From Astropecten irregularis (lineage: Eukaryota; Echinodermata; Asteroidea; Paxillosida; Astropectinidae): DNA of 64,000 bases. Both the position numbers and the translations under genes were made by a program. A model generated the notes under the pieces. The model was not told where the DNA came from and made no database searches. It saw nothing but the letters and a program-made list of their open reading frames with translations. Of this stretch, positions 49,201 to 57,074 are shown in pieces. Numbering within the stretch: the stretch's first letter is position 1; each line of letters opens with the position of its first letter. Location of the stretch: positions 15,576,602 through 15,640,601 of the forward strand of contig OZ020257.1 of NCBI GenBank assembly GCA_963971285.1. Reading direction: 5' to 3'.

Positions 49201-52200
49201 GCTGTCATACACGTCAGTTTCATACTACTGGGTATACTATATTGGGTCAGGTGGCATTCTGTCAGGAGCTACAGTATACCCAGGATATTGTCCTAAGCTG
49301 AGTACATGTACCTGTGTGGGTTCTTGGTGGATGTGGAGGCTTGCTGGTGTGTATACTTAATGGAAGGGGTGTTTTGGGGTACGGGTTGGGTCGTCCTATT
49401 AGGGGTGCATTTTGAATGGCTAGGACTGGGAAATTCATAGTGTTTTTTTTTCCTTGGCATAGAATGCAGGCTTGTCATTGGTTGAGATCAGTGGCATTGT
49501 CATTTGTTTTTGGACATGATTGCCAAAATGCCCCAAGCTTGGGGAAAGATTTTTGACTCATGTTCCCTTGTAACCTATTTTCCATCTAATATCATTCACG
49601 ATGAGCCCATATTTTGTGTCAGCTACGAGATAATTTAGCTATCAGATCTTTGCCCTATAATAAGAATGATAAATTTTGTTAGGAGTTTTGAAGGAAAATT
49701 GATGGTTCACTTGAGTACATTACAAGAGAAAGCTGAGTACATAAATAAACCGTGCCTTAATCCAGCAGCAGTGACTCTCAAACACTTTGTATATATTTTC
49801 TTTTGAGAGAGGCAAATTACTCCATTCATTATTAATTACTGAATCATTCAAGTGTGATGGGCATTCAAGTATTAAAATCAATGTCTTATTTCCTTGCAGA
49901 TGTTGATGGACCCCATGGGAGGCATTGTAATGACCAACGATGGAAATGCCATCCTTAGAGAGGTACGTGTCATTACGCACTTTCTTCCTCCCTCTCGGCA
50001 GAGAGCCTCATCTCCACCCTCTAACTGCCAAATGATCCCCAACTCACCCTTTCCTTCCCAACTCCTTTTTACCAACTTTCAACCCTTATCTCAACTTCCT
50101 TCCCGAGGAAATGTGCGAAATACCCTTTGACCAGCGAGGCTTGACGCCAGCCCTTTCACTTCCAGACTGACCGCCACCAGCCCACATCCCCACCCCACCC
50201 CACCACACCACCCAATCCCCAACTCCCAACCCGTTCCTCCAGTAATTATATAATAACCCTCCCACCAGAGAGTCTTAACGCCATCCCTCCCACTCTCAAA
50301 CCGATCCCCCTCCCCTATAAGGGGTGCATGTGTACATATCTTACACCAAGGCTGGGCTGGAATGGCTAAATCAGAAGGCCTGTTTGTTTCAAGCACGAAG
50401 TCAGTGATCCTGCTGCTCCGAATCCCATTTTAGCGTATTCTGCATGGGACGTGGATCTGCAAGATCACTGATCGCATTTTTGAAACAAACAGGCCCGCGC
50501 ATTTTAATATGTATTTCAGGTCATTTTTGGTTAATAAGCAGTTTAATATGTGTATTTTTGAAATTGAAACCTGAAATCTAAATGATGATATTATGTCATG
50601 ATTGGCTCCGCATAGATCACCGTCCAGCATCCGGCGGCCAAGTCCATGATTGAGATCAGCCGCACTCAAGACGAGGAGGTCGGCGACGGCACGACATCTG
50701 TTATTATCCTTGGTATGAAACTAAAGACCCCTGATCAATAACCCCTTGGACGTATCGCAGCGGCCTTTATTGATGCGTAGGCTACCTGGGGGTCATTGAA
50801 CCCGTCAGGGCAGTGTTTACCTGTCAGCTTCACGGTGACACTGCCTATTAACCTTTCAGTGGTTTGGCATTTCTGATTAAGTATCAAATCTTCAGAGATT
50901 GTGTAGGTAGGGTTATCAGCAGTGATAAGAGTCATCTCTTATTTGATTGTTATTCTAATAGTTTATTCATTCATATCGTTTATAGTTTGAAATTATTTTG
51001 AAAAAAAGATAAAAATATGTTAAGACATTAAAAGTTAAAGGTAAATTGCAACTGATGAATGAAAATTTTATCAGATGGGACTTGGACCCGATACCCCAGG
51101 AACATTGTGTCAGTGCTCTACCATCTGAGCTCCCCAGCTTCATGATAGCCAATACCTCTCATGGGTAGGGGTAACATTTTGGCCTTTGCACAGCCAGAGG
51201 TCGATTTTACAAAGCCCTGTGATCGAACATATCTCTAGTTATGAAGGATAACCCATCGTATCATACATAGCTGCAGAGCACCCTAAGTCCTACGATTGAT
51301 ATTAAGTTCAACCCCAGACTGGTTAATTATATCTGTAAGCTAATTACTCCTCGTGGTGATGTGTAGTGTAGTGAAAGTTCCCTTTCTCATTTGTCATAGC
51401 TGGAGAGATGATGGCAGTGTCCCAGCCATTTCTGGAGCAAGAGATGCACCCTACTGTCATCATCGGAGCGTACAGGCAGGCCATGGATGACATGCTGGAG
51501 ATCATGAAAGACTCCTTCAGGTAAAAGAGGGTCTAGGGTTCACATCCTGCTCAGGTCATAAACCGTGGATGACGTGGCAAAGATCCCTAGTCTTGGGTTC
51601 GCATCGAACGCTGATTGTAAGATGGATGATGTTGCAAAGGCTGGGGGGTCTGTGGTTCTAATCCAGCACTTGTCCCAAATCATGGAAGTCATGGCAAAGT
51701 CCATAGGTCACTGGTTCACATCCTTCACAGATTACAAACCATGGATGATGTAAAGCCCAAGTGTCTGTGGTTCAAAGCCTGCACTGACCAAAAACCATTA
51801 AAGGCATGTCAAAGGTCATAGGTCTCTGGTTCACATCCCACCCTGGTTATAAACCACACATAGCATAGCCATAATATGATAAAGATCATAAGACACTGAG
51901 ACAAGTTCAGTTCACTATTGTCCATCCGGTGGCTCTGCTCTAAATGTGACGATATAATAATTTTGTTCTTTGTGATTCATTTTTCTTCATCAGCCAAAAA
52001 GTGGATGTTAGCAATCGCGACGAGATGATCAAGATAATCCAGAGCTGTGTGGGAACAAAGTTCATCAGTAAATGGTAAGTTTCAAATTTTTTTTCCTCCA
52101 CAAAATCCCCCAAACTACCAAGTATGTAAACAATTTTGTGCTTTCATCTCAACATCTGACACTAACCACCAGAGCCAGGATTCAAATCCTCGATCACAAT

Positions 52201-55200
52201 GGACCGTTCCGGCTTTGTGTGTGTTTTACATACCAGTGGTCACCTGATTAAAAGGTGTCCTCCAATTGGTCAATGCGCACTGTTTGATTGACAGGCCGGA
52301 AGGGTCCATTTTATGCCCTGCGGATTACACGTCATGGTTCTCTTTCCTTCTGTACAGGGGCACTCTGGCATGTGACATTGCCTACAATGCTGTTTCCAAG
52401 GTAACACTGGAGGAGAACGGTCGCAAAGAGATTGACATCAAACGCTACGCCAAGGTGGAAAAGGTAAACACCCCCAAAACAAGTCACCAGCACGGTTGTA
52501 ATTCATCATCTGAGAATATAACTTAAGAAACAAAGGAAGAAAGGGACGCGATGTCGGGTTGATTGTGTTGATTTTTCTTCTTTAACAGGTTCCCGGAGGT
52601 ATGATCGAGAATTCCCGCGTTCTGGATGGCGTGATGTTCAACAAGGACGTGACCCACCCGCGCATGCGCCGTCGCATCGAGAACCCGCGGATCATGCTGC
52701 TGGATTGCTCCCTGGAATACAAGAAGGGAGAGAGTCAGGTGAGGCCAGCACTAGAGGGCGCTGTTGCTATTGATGTTCAGTGAGCCACTAGAGGGCGCTA
52801 TTGTTGTCCAGTGTGCAACTTTGAGGGACACTGTTGAAAATGTGGAGAAGTGGGATGGATTCAGCTCTGCAGCATTCTTTGGCTTTCAAATAAAATCTTG
52901 GGAAGGGTTTTGCCATCAAATTTGATATGTTTCCCTGGTATCAGTGTGTAACAATAAAGTCAATGGTTGTTCCTTTAAGAGCAGGGCCCAATTTCATGGA
53001 ATCTGTTACGGTAAGCAAAAACTGTTCGCTCTCGACAACTTATGACTTCTGTTGTTCACTGTTAGTGTATTTCACGGCAGAGTTTTCTTTCTCCCTATGC
53101 TAAGCAAGGACTTTCTGCAGAATGCACATGACAATGTGTTAGCAGAAAAAAAATGAAAGTTAGCTTAGAAATTACCGATTAGGCGCCAAAAGTCTTGCTT
53201 ACGGATTCCATGAAATAGATTTTATGCGTAGCAGTGGCAGTAAGCACAAAAATAGGCCGTAACTGATTCCATGAACTCTGTCCGTTTGATTTACCGACTT
53301 CCTCTTCTCTCTGTGAATCTTCAGACGAGCCTGGAGATATCCAAGGAGGAGGATTTCACCCGCATCTTGCAGCTGGAAGAGGAGTACATCCAGCGCATCT
53401 GCGCAGAGATCATCCAGCTCAAACCAGACCTGATCATCACAGAGAAGGGTGTCTCAGGTAATGACAGTTGGATTGTCCATGAGTAGTGTGAGGCCATTAC
53501 AGGGTATCGGGGCCCAGGCCCAGGCCAAGGAAAGGGCCTGGCAAAGAGAGATCGTAGCCTCTGTGGCCTTCATTCAATTTGACAGGCTTGTTTTCAAGTT
53601 ACAAAGTATAGAGTCCGAGTCCGAGTTACAGCTATCAAGTTCAGGGTGTAGGAATTCTCAATGGGTGCATTCATTAAGCTTCCACGGGGCAGCCCTGACC
53701 TGGGAATGGTCAGGTATACTACGCACAACAACCAAGATGGTTGGGTTGAGGTTGCATGGTATCGACTTGTGAAAGCTAAACAAACGCACTCAATTATGAC
53801 AAGAATTATCAGAATTTTGAGCAATTTTGAAAACCCCGTTCAGACTGAATATTGAGTCCTACTCCCGCGGTGGACTGATCCTTTAGGCTCCGCCCCCATT
53901 TCCTTCAGAAGTTCAGAAGCCATGATTTCATATATCTGATATGCTTAAATTCCCATGTGTACAAATTGCGTGAGTGAAATATGCAGTATGACATTAGGGG
54001 GAGGCATGTTGTCATTGCCCTGGTGTGCTGTGGAAGGGGCTAAATTGTTCAGTCAATGAAAGACCGTGCAGGAATAGAGATACAATCCTCTCATATCAGG
54101 GACTCATTAGTTTGTATTAATTGCGGCAGTCGTTAAGCTCCTTACCACTGGTTCTTGGTGCACAGTGTTTTATTCAGACCATTTTTTGTGATTCTGTTTG
54201 TACACGCAGATCTTGCTCAGCACTATTTGGCCAAGGCCAATATTACGGCCATCCGTCGACTACGGAAGTCTGATAACAACCGAGTTGCCAGGTATGTTTA
54301 CACTTAAAGAATTGATAAGCTCTCTGAATCAAAGTTAAATCTTCGCTTGGTTGTACTCTAAATCCCATAGGCGGGCTATCCAAGAAGGTGTCTATGGTCA
54401 AGATGAATACAGGCTTAACTGAGTACCACTGAACATAAATATGCAGAAGGCTGCCTCCTGCTGTCTTTGCTGTTTTACAATGATAATACTATGTCTTTTG
54501 TTTCAGGGCATGCGGAGCTACCGTCGTCAATCGTACCGACGAGCTACGAGAGGAGGATATAGGCACTGGAGCTGGTCTGTTTGAAGTAGAGAAGATCGGA
54601 GACGAGTAAGTCAATCAGCTTCGAACCAAAGTTTCCAAATTCTATTAACCTCCATCACTATAATGTAAGATTCCAAAGGTTTGCATCATTCACCTTAAGG
54701 GTGGTCACTAACTGAAGGGAATCGCATTTGATACCTTGTCTATTTGTAGTGAATTCATAGGGTGTTTACAAAACAGAGGCTCAGGCTGTGTCTCAGGCTC
54801 CGGCTCCATTTCATGAATCCATTCTACAATAACGGGTACCAAAATAGAGGCTTTTTGGCTGCGGTTCGGAAATAGATTCTCTGGCGTGAAAAGGGAAACA
54901 GCTTCAGCTTCAATGAAAAACCACAACCTATATTTTCGGCACATGGATGTCAGTGCTGGAGCCTGAGCCTCCATTTCGTAAATGCCCATAGGCCCTTTAA
55001 TACAAAACCATGGCTTGGGCTTGGTCTTGGGCTTAGGCTCCATCATCTAAAAGCGGAAAATACAGGTTGTAGTTTTCCCCTGAGGTTGAAGCTCCTTTTT
55101 CTTTTTCGAAACAGAGTATCTACTTCGAAACCGTACCCCAAAACCTCTGTTTTTATACCTGTTACTTTAAAAAGAAATGGAGCCGAAACTGGAGCCGGAG

Positions 55201-56762
55201 CCCTAGCTGAGGTTTTGTATTAAAGGCCCGTAGATAAGTTTCTGCCATAAATTTTGGTCTGCAAAGGGTACCTTAAGTTCCTATTGGGAGATAGTATCAG
55301 TTCAATTCATTAGATGAGTCCTGAGAAAATATCCATCTCTCTGTACCCACTTGCAGGTATTTCACCTTCATCACAAAGTGTAAGAACCCGAAGGCCTGTA
55401 CCATTCTCCTGAGAGGGGCCAGCAAAGACATCCTGAACGAGGTGGAGAGGAATCTTCAGGATGCGATGAATTCGGCGCGCAACATCATGATGGAGCCGTA
55501 CCTGGTGCCCGGTGGTGGAGCCGTGGAAATGGCGCTTTCACACGTGAGTGACGATTCTCGGCGATGTTTTAGATAAACAGTTTATTGGAAGAGAGTTTGA
55601 AAGAGGCGGTTTCAATGCGATCCAAGGATTCATATCGTGGACACGCAGTGCCTGTTTGCTTCGCGCCTGTGATCTCGTAGATCCACGTCCCATGCAGGAT
55701 ATGCTAAAATGAGCTCCGGATCAGCAGGATTGCTGATCTCGTGCCTGAAACAAACATGCCCTTTGACTGATGACATTACGATTATTCTCACTGTGTCTAA
55801 CTGTTCTTTTTCTCCAGGCCTTGACCGAGAAGGCAAAGGGTATAACCGGTGTCCAGCAGTGGCCGTACCGTGCTGTAGCCACGGCTCTAGAGGTCATCCC
55901 ACGCACTCTTATACAGAACTGTGGTGGGAGTACCATACGCACCTTGACAGCACTTAGGGTGAGTGTCCATTCTTTGTCTTCCACTGACTTTCTCTTTTCT
56001 GTGATGTGAGTAATCTACTGGATTCAAAAAAAGACTAAGATTAATCTCAACTTATGAGTTTTTAATGTTACCAATGTTATTTGTTTTTTGACCTGACATT
56101 TTGCTTAGCAATTTTAACATAGATTTGTATCTTGAGATCAATCTCAGTGCTTCGTGAAATTTACCACTGGGTTCCTACTGGTTATTATAGCGCCCTCTAG
56201 TGTTGAGATTGAATTGTGACATGAGATGTCTGGCAGTTGGAAGCAGTATGGGCGAGCCTGCAAGCAGTGCAGGCAGAGGATCAGTCTGAAGCATTTGCAC
56301 GCTCTCATAACAACACACAACAAGAAGCCGTTTCGGTTTAAAATTCTGTAAGGTTATCACAGTTGTTCTCTGTCTACCAATCTGGCGCCCTCTACAGTCT
56401 GTGCAAAAGGCAGATAGGAAAACTTCTCCATTGCTTTGTTTTTCAGCATCTTTAATATACACACTCCTTCATTGTACATGTATTGTTTTCGCCCTTAAAG
56501 GTGCAATTATTAGAACATACGACAGTTTCTTTGGATTTAGAAGAATTTTGAATTCACTCACATCAGAACTTTTGTTGATTGTGTCAATATCTGTCTAAAT
56601 CTGCATTACAATACATCCCATTGTTATCAGGCTAAGCATGCCGATGCTGCTAACTACGCCTGGGGTATAGACGGTGAGAAAGGAACTATTGTCAACATGG
56701 AGGAGAAGGGAATCTGGGATCCGTTTGCCGTCAAGGCACAGACTTACAAGACTGCCATGGAG
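34213..56762 (+). CDS. CCT3: T-complex protein 1 subunit gamma (chaperonin CCT3), 15 exons, 3' end outside window
   Basis: CCT3 is one of eight different subunits of the cytosolic group II chaperonin TRiC, which folds actin, tubulin and many other proteins using ATP. Fifteen exons join in phase to 514 codons with no stop or frameshift. Family marks in order: VLNQNTKRESGRKVQ at the N-terminus; the nucleotide-binding motifs LGP (43-45), GGIVMTNDGNAIL (57-69) and GDGTTS (94-99); the substrate-binding apical domain across exons 8-12; the catalytic Asp of NLQDAM at about 396; and VPGGGA (411-416). Human CCT3 has 545 residues, so about 30 C-terminal residues, around the family's LLLRIDDIVS segment, lie on one or more exons beyond the window. 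I searched intron 15 for them and did not find them. The Lys usual after LGP is Arg here. Introns range from 84 bases to 13.7 kb. Confidence 0.98.
34334..34395 (+). CDS. CCT3: CCT3 exon 2
   Basis: Acceptor tttttcgtttcag, donor gtaagc. Completes Asn13 and encodes QNTKRESGRKVQLGNVRAAK (14-33), the N-terminal strand and helix of the equatorial domain. Confidence 0.95.
35684..35856. mobile_element. MITE, TATAGAGGTTATTCAC ends
   Basis: TATAGAGGTTATTCAC (35684-35699) and GTGAATAACCTCTATA (35841-35856) are perfect 16-base inverted repeats. The inverse pairing continues through TGACGTCATTGGCCGTCAAGC against GCTTGACGGCCAATCACGTG. Lies in CCT3 intron 2 and is non-coding. Confidence 0.85.
36105..36155 (+). 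CDS. CCT3: CCT3 exon 3
   Basis: Acceptor ttttcctttgcag, donor gtaatt. Encodes TIADVIRTCLGPRAMLK (34-50), which includes the LGP phosphate-binding loop. The usual Lys after GP is Arg here. The intron that follows is the largest complete one, 13,744 bases. Confidence 0.96.
36213..36598. mobile_element. TTAA-flanked miniature element, family T2 (copy 2)
   Basis: TTAAAGTTACTATCATACTT on the left and TATGATAATACCTTTAA on the right. The body matches 10693-11055 (ctcaaaaagttggcactgt, gggactgggaatttctcag). It begins 57 bases after the exon 3 donor. Confidence 0.65.
36599..37781. other. CCT3 intron 3, left part
   Basis: No exon. A pyrimidine-rich stretch lies at 37135-37280 (CCTCTCCCTTCCCTCC and similar). 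A low-complexity AAATTTTTAAATTT tract lies at about 37505-37580. Confidence 0.5.
37782..39677. mobile_element. Non-autonomous hAT-type transposon, 1.9 kb
   Basis: Left end CAGGGTTCTCCCCAGGATTT and right end ACGTGGGGAGAACCCTG are inverted repeats of the CAGGGTTCTCCCC type found in hAT elements. TGATATT flanks both sides (37775-37781 and 39676-39682, overlapping the terminal TG), consistent with an 8-base duplication that differs at one base. Subterminal GTATCGGC words repeat three times near the right end (39594-39640). No transposase frame is present. The interior 38580-39560 is CpG-rich, unlike its surroundings. Confidence 0.75.
39683..41957. other. CCT3 intron 3, AT-rich repeats
   Basis: Starts with a tandem-like TTGATAATTAATTGA tract (39683-39750). 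A single arm of the GAGGGCCTGAC foldback (ttgaaacgcgtcaggccctc) lies near 40398-40420. A minus-strand B-box-like sequence (cgagattcaaatcacacttg) near 40797-40815 suggests another decayed tRNA-derived repeat. No exon. Confidence 0.4.
41958..42362. mobile_element. Mosaic family T element
   Basis: The left half (tacaggattggtaacatac, gtgctggtagaaatatacc, ttatccagaaattagtc) matches the 22746 element. The right half (ctattttctcgtgactcag, gtttctcatttcatgtac, gacctttaccaatcatgta) matches the 26997 element. The right end CTTTAA is intact and the left end is decayed (cctttacagtac). Confidence 0.6.
44016..44259. mobile_element. Family M MITE converted to a long palindrome
   Basis: Ends GGGGCCAATTTCACAGCCCT and TGGCCCC match the family. 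Unlike the standard copies, the left ~90 bases (44016-44105) are the inverse of the right ~90 bases (44171-44259), for example cttaataaaaacaggattaac against gttaatcctgtttttattgag. This leaves a loop of about 65 bases. Confidence 0.8.
44260..46100. other. CCT3 intron 3, middle part
   Basis: No exon. A single foldback arm (ggtctgacgtttcaatcc and onward) lies at about 44813-44855. Otherwise AT-rich sequence with no recognisable unit. Confidence 0.4.
46430..46640. promoter_or_regulatory. Candidate enhancer with a DR1 nuclear-receptor site
   Basis: AGGTCAAAGGTCA at 46513-46525 is a perfect direct repeat of AGGTCA with one-base spacing, the element bound by RXR heterodimers and HNF4. It sits in a CpG-richer block (ccgccgtactcgtacaggtc, ggtgacggaatgcgatgcg) deep in CCT3 intron 3. 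Confidence 0.45.
46641..47070. promoter_or_regulatory. Candidate cis-regulatory module
   Basis: Higher GC and several factor-type words close together: ATGTTTAC (forkhead-like, about 46959-46966), GATTATCGAT (Onecut-like, about 47004), and GGGATTA (Otx-like, about 47043). It is adjacent to the DR1 island. No coding frame or transposon ends are seen. Function is inferred. Confidence 0.3.
48051..48230 (+). repeat. tRNA-derived SINE with leader and tail
   Basis: Leader GGGACACCACCAAC, A box (acagctcagttggtagagcc), B box (ggtcgccggttcaaatctt), then CTCCAGTA and a tail with TTTTTCTTTGTTCACC and TTTCCCATGTGGTTAT. The leader matches the copy at 26660. The tail matches the copies at 25505 and 56880. 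Confidence 0.7.
48809..48940. mobile_element. Hairpin MITE, GGCCGTG ends
   Basis: GGCCGTGTCTCAAATATCTG extends through GCTGCGGCCGCAAATTAC and is mirrored by GTAATTTGCGGTCGCAGCC and onward to CACGGCC. The arms are about 40 bases with few mismatches and the loop is about 55 bases. It is a single copy in this window. Confidence 0.8.
49900..49962 (+). CDS. CCT3: CCT3 exon 4
   Basis: Acceptor ttatttccttgcag, donor gtacgt. Encodes residues 51-71, containing DPMGGIVMTNDGNAILRE, the TNDG nucleotide-binding loop of group II chaperonins. Confidence 0.97.
50377..50495. mobile_element. Hairpin MITE, GGCCTGTTTGTTTC type (copy 1)
   Basis: GGCCTGTTTGTTTC and GAAACAAACAGGCC form the ends. Inner arms TCAGTGATCCTGC and GATCTGCAAGATCACTGATC. 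Lies in CCT3 intron 4. Copies 2 and 3 are in introns 13 and 15. Confidence 0.85.
50616..50712 (+). CDS. CCT3: CCT3 exon 5
   Basis: Acceptor gattggctccgcatag, donor gtatga. Encodes residues 72-103 plus one base. The GDGTTS motif at 94-99 supplies the Asp (95) that binds the ATP-coordinating magnesium. Confidence 0.97.
51074..51139 (-). repeat. tRNA-derived repeat, minus orientation
   Basis: On the minus strand, GCTGGGGAGCTCAGATGGTAG (A-box region) and GGGGTATCGGGTCCAAGTCC (B-box region) are spaced as in a tRNA and end in a paired CCC/GGG. It lies within CCT3 intron 5 and follows the SINE pattern seen elsewhere. Confidence 0.55.
51191..51305. repeat. Decayed GGTCGATTTCAC MITE
   Basis: AGGTCGATTTTACAAAGCCC and tatgaaggataacccatcgta match reversed blocks of the intact element at 22759-22912. 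The right end is lost. Confidence 0.5.
51400..51520 (+). CDS. CCT3: CCT3 exon 6
   Basis: Acceptor ctcatttgtcatag, donor gtaaaa. Encodes residues 104-143, including AGEMMAVSQPFLEQEMHPTV, a helix pair of the equatorial domain. The tandem array at 51529 begins just past the donor. Confidence 0.96.
51529..51870. repeat. Tandem array, six units of 56-59 bases, with B-box-like core
   Basis: GGTTC cores start at 51537, 51596, 51654, 51713, 51769 and 51828, giving spacings of 59, 58, 59, 56 and 59 bases. A typical unit reads GGTCTCTGGTTCACATCCCA, then about CCTGGTTATAAACCATGGAT, then GATGTGGCAAAGTCCAT. Units differ by many substitutions. The core resembles the tRNA B box (GGTTCGAATCC). The array nearly fills CCT3 intron 6, starting about 9 bases after the exon 6 donor. 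Confidence 0.85.
51994..52074 (+). CDS. CCT3: CCT3 exon 7
   Basis: Acceptor tttttcttcatcag, donor gtaagt. Encodes residues 144-170 with IIQSCVGTKFISK, the equatorial-to-intermediate domain link. Confidence 0.96.
52197..52318. mobile_element. MITE, AATGGACCGTTCCGGC type (copy 2)
   Basis: CAATGGACCGTTCCGGC and GCCGGAAGGGTCCATTTT are inverted ends. The interior, CCTCCAATTGGTCAATGCGC, is the reverse complement of the corresponding block at 15516-15680. Lies in intron 7, ending about 40 bases before the exon 8 acceptor. Confidence 0.75.
52358..52463 (+). CDS. CCT3: CCT3 exon 8
   Basis: Acceptor tttccttctgtacag, donor gtaaac. Encodes Trp171 through Lys206, with ENGRKEIDIKRYAKVEK leading into the apical domain. 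Confidence 0.97.
52589..52738 (+). CDS. CCT3: CCT3 exon 9
   Basis: Acceptor ttttcttctttaacag, donor gtgagg. Encodes residues 207-256. VPGGMIENSRVLDGVMFNKD and THPRMRRRIENPRI form the start of the substrate-binding apical domain. Codon use is strongly GC-ending compared with flanking intron. Confidence 0.97.
52740..52830. repeat. Short duplicated CACTAGAGGGCGCT words
   Basis: CACTAGAGGGCGCTGTTG (about 52750) and CACTAGAGGGCGCTATTG (about 52787) repeat about 37 bases apart just inside intron 9. Similar AGGGCGCTA or GCGCCCTCTA words occur near 56190, 56385, 57185 and 57285 in introns 14 and 15. They resemble CTCF-type cores (CCACTAGAGGGCGCT). Confidence 0.6.
52984..53278. mobile_element. MITE related to family M, GGGCCCAATTTCATGGAATC type
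   Basis: Begins CAGGGCCCAATTTCATGGAATC and contains GGATTCCATGAAATAG near 53202-53217 and AACTGATTCCATGAACTC at the right. The repeated TTCCATGAA blocks mark paired ends, and the GTAAGC/GCTTAC words inside echo the GCTTAGCAC theme of family M. The true right boundary is uncertain. Confidence 0.5.
53325..53457 (+). CDS. CCT3: CCT3 exon 10
   Basis: Acceptor ctctgtgaatcttcag, donor gtaatg. Encodes residues 257-300, with EEDFTRILQLEEEYIQRICA (apical protrusion, lid-forming in this family) and the conserved LIITEKGVS. Confidence 0.97.
54210..54291 (+). CDS. CCT3: CCT3 exon 11
   Basis: Acceptor tttgtacacgcag, donor gtatgt. Encodes Asp301 to Ala327 (DLAQHYLAKANITAIRRLRK and onward), the C-terminal half of the apical domain. 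Confidence 0.97.
54507..54605 (+). CDS. CCT3: CCT3 exon 12
   Basis: Acceptor gtcttttgtttcag, donor gtaagt. Encodes Arg328 to Asp360. ARACGATVV is followed by LREEDIGTGAGLFEVEKIGD, the return to the intermediate domain. Confidence 0.97.
54761..54987. mobile_element. Foldback element with GAGGCTCAGGCT arms (left of a pair)
   Basis: GGTGTTTACAAAACAGAGGC at the left and CCATTTCGTAAATGCCC at the right are weak inverted ends. The CTCAGGCTCCGGCTCCATTTC and GGAGCCTGAGCCTCC blocks pair as longer arms. CATAG flanks the left end and CATAG the right. Confidence 0.55.
54991..55229. mobile_element. Foldback element GGCCCTTTAATACAAAACC (right of a pair)
   Basis: GGCCCTTTAATACAAAACC and GGTTTTGTATTAAAGGCCC are perfect 19-base inverted ends. 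Inner arms of GGCTCC and GGAGCC words match those of the neighbour at 54761-54987, so the two are related elements lying back to back in CCT3 intron 12. Confidence 0.8.
55357..55543 (+). CDS. CCT3: CCT3 exon 13
   Basis: Acceptor tgtacccacttgcag, donor gtgagt. It is the longest exon seen (Glu361 to His423). It holds TILLRGASKDILNEVERNLQ, the catalytic Asp of NLQDAM at about 396, and VPGGGA (411-416). Confidence 0.98.
55650..55761. mobile_element. Hairpin MITE, GGCCTGTTTGTTTC type (copy 2, reversed)
   Basis: CCTGTTTGCTTCGCGCCTG at the left and GTGCCTGAAACAAACATGCC at the right. The interior GTAGATCCACGTCCCATGC is the inverse of the 50377 copy. In CCT3 intron 13. Confidence 0.75.
55818..55958 (+). 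CDS. CCT3: CCT3 exon 14
   Basis: Acceptor tgttctttttctccag, donor gtgagt. Encodes residues 424-470, including WPYRAVATALEVIPRTLIQN and CGGSTIRTLTALR of the C-terminal equatorial domain. Confidence 0.98.
56631..56762 (+). CDS. CCT3: CCT3 exon 15 (last exon in the window)
   Basis: Acceptor catcccattgttatcag, donor gtaaga. Encodes residues 471-514, including WGIDGEKGTIVNMEEKGIWD and AVKAQTYKTAME. It ends in phase 0. The terminal exon (TAVLLLRIDD-like) should follow but is not found before 64000. Confidence 0.97.
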
Positions 56763-56790
56763 GTAAGATGCTCTCCGATACTTCTCTATT

Positions 56791-56905
56791 GTCATTGAAA
56801 AGTGAACAAAAAAAAATTGACTGGAGCGGATTTTGTACGGTATTCCGGAGGTCGATGGCTCGAATCCCGCTCCAGTCAATTTTTCTTGGTTCACTATTCA
56901 ATGAC
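56791..56905. repeat. tRNA-derived SINE folded into a palindrome
   Basis: The right half is an ordinary SINE 3' part (GGTCGATGGCTCGAATCCCG, then CTCCAGTCAATTTTTCTTGG). The left half, 56791-56829, is not the expected A-box region but an inverted copy of the right end (56867-56905), giving arms of about 39 bases. It begins 28 bases after the exon 15 donor. Confidence 0.75.
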
Positions 56906-56963
56906 TTAAAATTAATCCAGTCAGCTTCCCTTGTGGTTATGTGATGATTATACTTCTCTGTTG

Positions 56964-57074
56964 TGCTTGGAGTTTGGAGGGCCTGATGTTTTGATCCTAG
57001 CAGGATCTTTCTCAATGACTAAAAGAGAGATCCTGCTGATATCGAAACGTCAGGCCCTCCTATAAACTCAAAGC
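56964..57074. mobile_element. Foldback element, GAGGGCCTGAC type (copy 2)
   Basis: Arms TGGAGGGCCTGATGTTTTG, then ATCCTAGCAGGATCTTTCTC, against GAGAGATCCTGCTGATATCG, then AAACGTCAGGCCCTCC, separated by a loop of about 12 bases. In CCT3 intron 15. Confidence 0.8.
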
